The notes under the pieces were generated by a model, which was not told where the DNA came from, made no database searches, and saw only the letters and a program-made list of their open reading frames with translations. From Porticoccaceae bacterium (lineage in GTDB: Bacteria; Pseudomonadota; Gammaproteobacteria; Pseudomonadales; Porticoccaceae), in NCBI GenBank assembly GCA_017858295.1, contig JAFMBU010000004.1:1-30166 (forward strand): 30,166 nt of DNA. The letters run 5' to 3'. This document shows positions 29,585-30,166 of this stretch, piece by piece (position 1 is the first letter of the stretch; each line of letters starts with the position of its first letter). The translations under genes were made by a program, and so were the position numbers.

Positions 29585-30166
29585 TTGCAAACAGCCATTA
29601 CATTACTCAACTCTCAAGTGCGCTGGTTAGTGCTTACTGGCGCCGGTGTCAGCGCGGAGTCTGGTGTCCCCACTTACCGTAATCGCCGCGGCGAGTGGCA
29701 GCGCAAACCGCCGGTGACCCACCAGGAATTTATCGGCAACCATGAGGCGCGGCAGCGCTTTTGGGCGCGCAATCTGGTGGGCTGGCGATTTATGAGCAGC
29801 GCACAGCCCAATGAGGCCCACAATGCGCTGGTTGGTTTAGAGAAAGCGGGGGCAGTTTCATGCCTAGTGACACAGAATGTCGATGGTCTGCATCAGCGTG
29901 CCGGCAGTCAAAAGGTTATTGATCTCCATGGTCGTGTGGACAGTGTTTCCTGTATCAGCTGTAATTTACGCTTGCCGCGGGCACCACTGCAGAATTGGTT
30001 AGAATCGAACAACCCAGATTTCGCCAAACTTGCCGGCGCCATCGCGCCAGATGGTGATGCAGATGTGGATAATCTCGATCACTCTGCTATGCAAGTGCCG
30101 GACTGTGGAAATTGTGGTGGCATACTGAAACCGGATGCAGTGTTTTTTGGTGATTCGGTGCCAGCA
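29585..30166 (+). CDS. Sirtuin-type NAD-dependent protein deacylase (3' truncated by window edge)
   Basis: Sirtuins remove acyl groups from lysines while consuming NAD. The frame is open from TTG 29585, with AAGGTGA ending 4 nt upstream, to the window edge: 194 codons of a usual ~270-290. Visible motifs are the NAD-binding LVLTGAGVSAESGVPTYR, the QNVDGLHQRAG loop, the catalytic His in DLHGRV, the zinc Cys pairs CISC and CGNC, and KPDAVFFGDSVPA at the edge. The long insert between the Cys pairs and the QPNEAHNAL segment resemble the SIRT4-like class rather than CobB, judged by eye only. It is divergent from proA; NadD, which makes NAD, lies in that block. Confidence 0.92.
   Translation, partial: MQTAITLLNSQVRWLVLTGAGVSAESGVPTYRNRRGEWQRKPPVTHQEFIGNHEARQRFWARNLVGWRFMSSAQPNEAHNALVGLEKAGAVSCLVTQNVDGLHQRAGSQKVIDLHGRVDSVSCISCNLRLPRAPLQNWLESNNPDFAKLAGAIAPDGDADVDNLDHSAMQVPDCGNCGGILKPDAVFFGDSVPA

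Noticed and set aside
1..30166. CRISPR arrays, insertion sequences, prophage or tRNA genes
   Set aside because: Reading the whole window, I found no spaced repeats, transposase or integrase motifs, or tRNA-like cloverleaf segments.

Overview
The window looks like chromosomal DNA of a free-living gammaproteobacterium with roughly even base composition. Three things point this way: RpoS with NlpD, an LPS gene (kdsA), and gene orders that I recall from Pseudomonas and related orders. A marine Cellvibrionales-type organism (SAR92-like) is my best guess, but the sequence does not prove it. There are no rRNA or tRNA genes, CRISPR arrays, insertion sequences or phage genes.

Layout. (1) 1-9934, plus strand: pyrG (5' cut by the window edge)-kdsA-eno-ftsB-ispD-ispF-truD-pcm-DUF368/popT-nlpD-rpoS. 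This is the conserved rpoS neighbourhood, but surE, usually between truD and pcm, is absent, and a DUF368 membrane protein lies between pcm and nlpD. The rpoS leader (8809-9013) holds inverted repeats, a purine-rich tract and a short upstream reading frame with a strong ribosome-binding site. (2) 9959-12017: a bidirectional terminator, then on the minus strand ppa, preceded by a gene joining a chalcone-isomerase-like domain to a TonB C-terminal domain. (3) 12384-18329, plus strand: an RND efflux pair (adaptor and pump), dinB behind a near-consensus LexA box, and a small basic protein of unknown function. (4) 18497-29459, minus strand: proA-nadD-rsfS-rlmH-mrdA-rodA-mltB-rlpA-dacA-ybeD-lipB-lipA, in the same order as I recall for the Pseudomonas aeruginosa elongasome/lipoate cluster. 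(5) 29585-end, plus strand: a sirtuin-type NAD-dependent deacylase cut by the window edge.

How the genes fit together. Much of the window serves the cell envelope. KdsA feeds LPS core synthesis, IspD and IspF feed isoprenoids including the undecaprenyl carrier, and the DUF368 protein probably recycles that carrier. MrdA and RodA build the side wall; MltB, RlpA, DacA and NlpD trim it or control its trimming; FtsB acts at the septum. NadD and the sirtuin make and use NAD, and LipB/LipA install lipoate. Segments 1 and 4 are two separately conserved blocks; segments 2 and 3 lie between them and are the accessory part.

The most unusual items are the chalcone-isomerase-like/TonB fusion protein, the candidate leader peptide with hairpin before rpoS, the cysteine-flanked active site of DinB, the missing surE, and the truD start, which has no ATG or GTG option. 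I see no obvious large undescribed multi-gene system.
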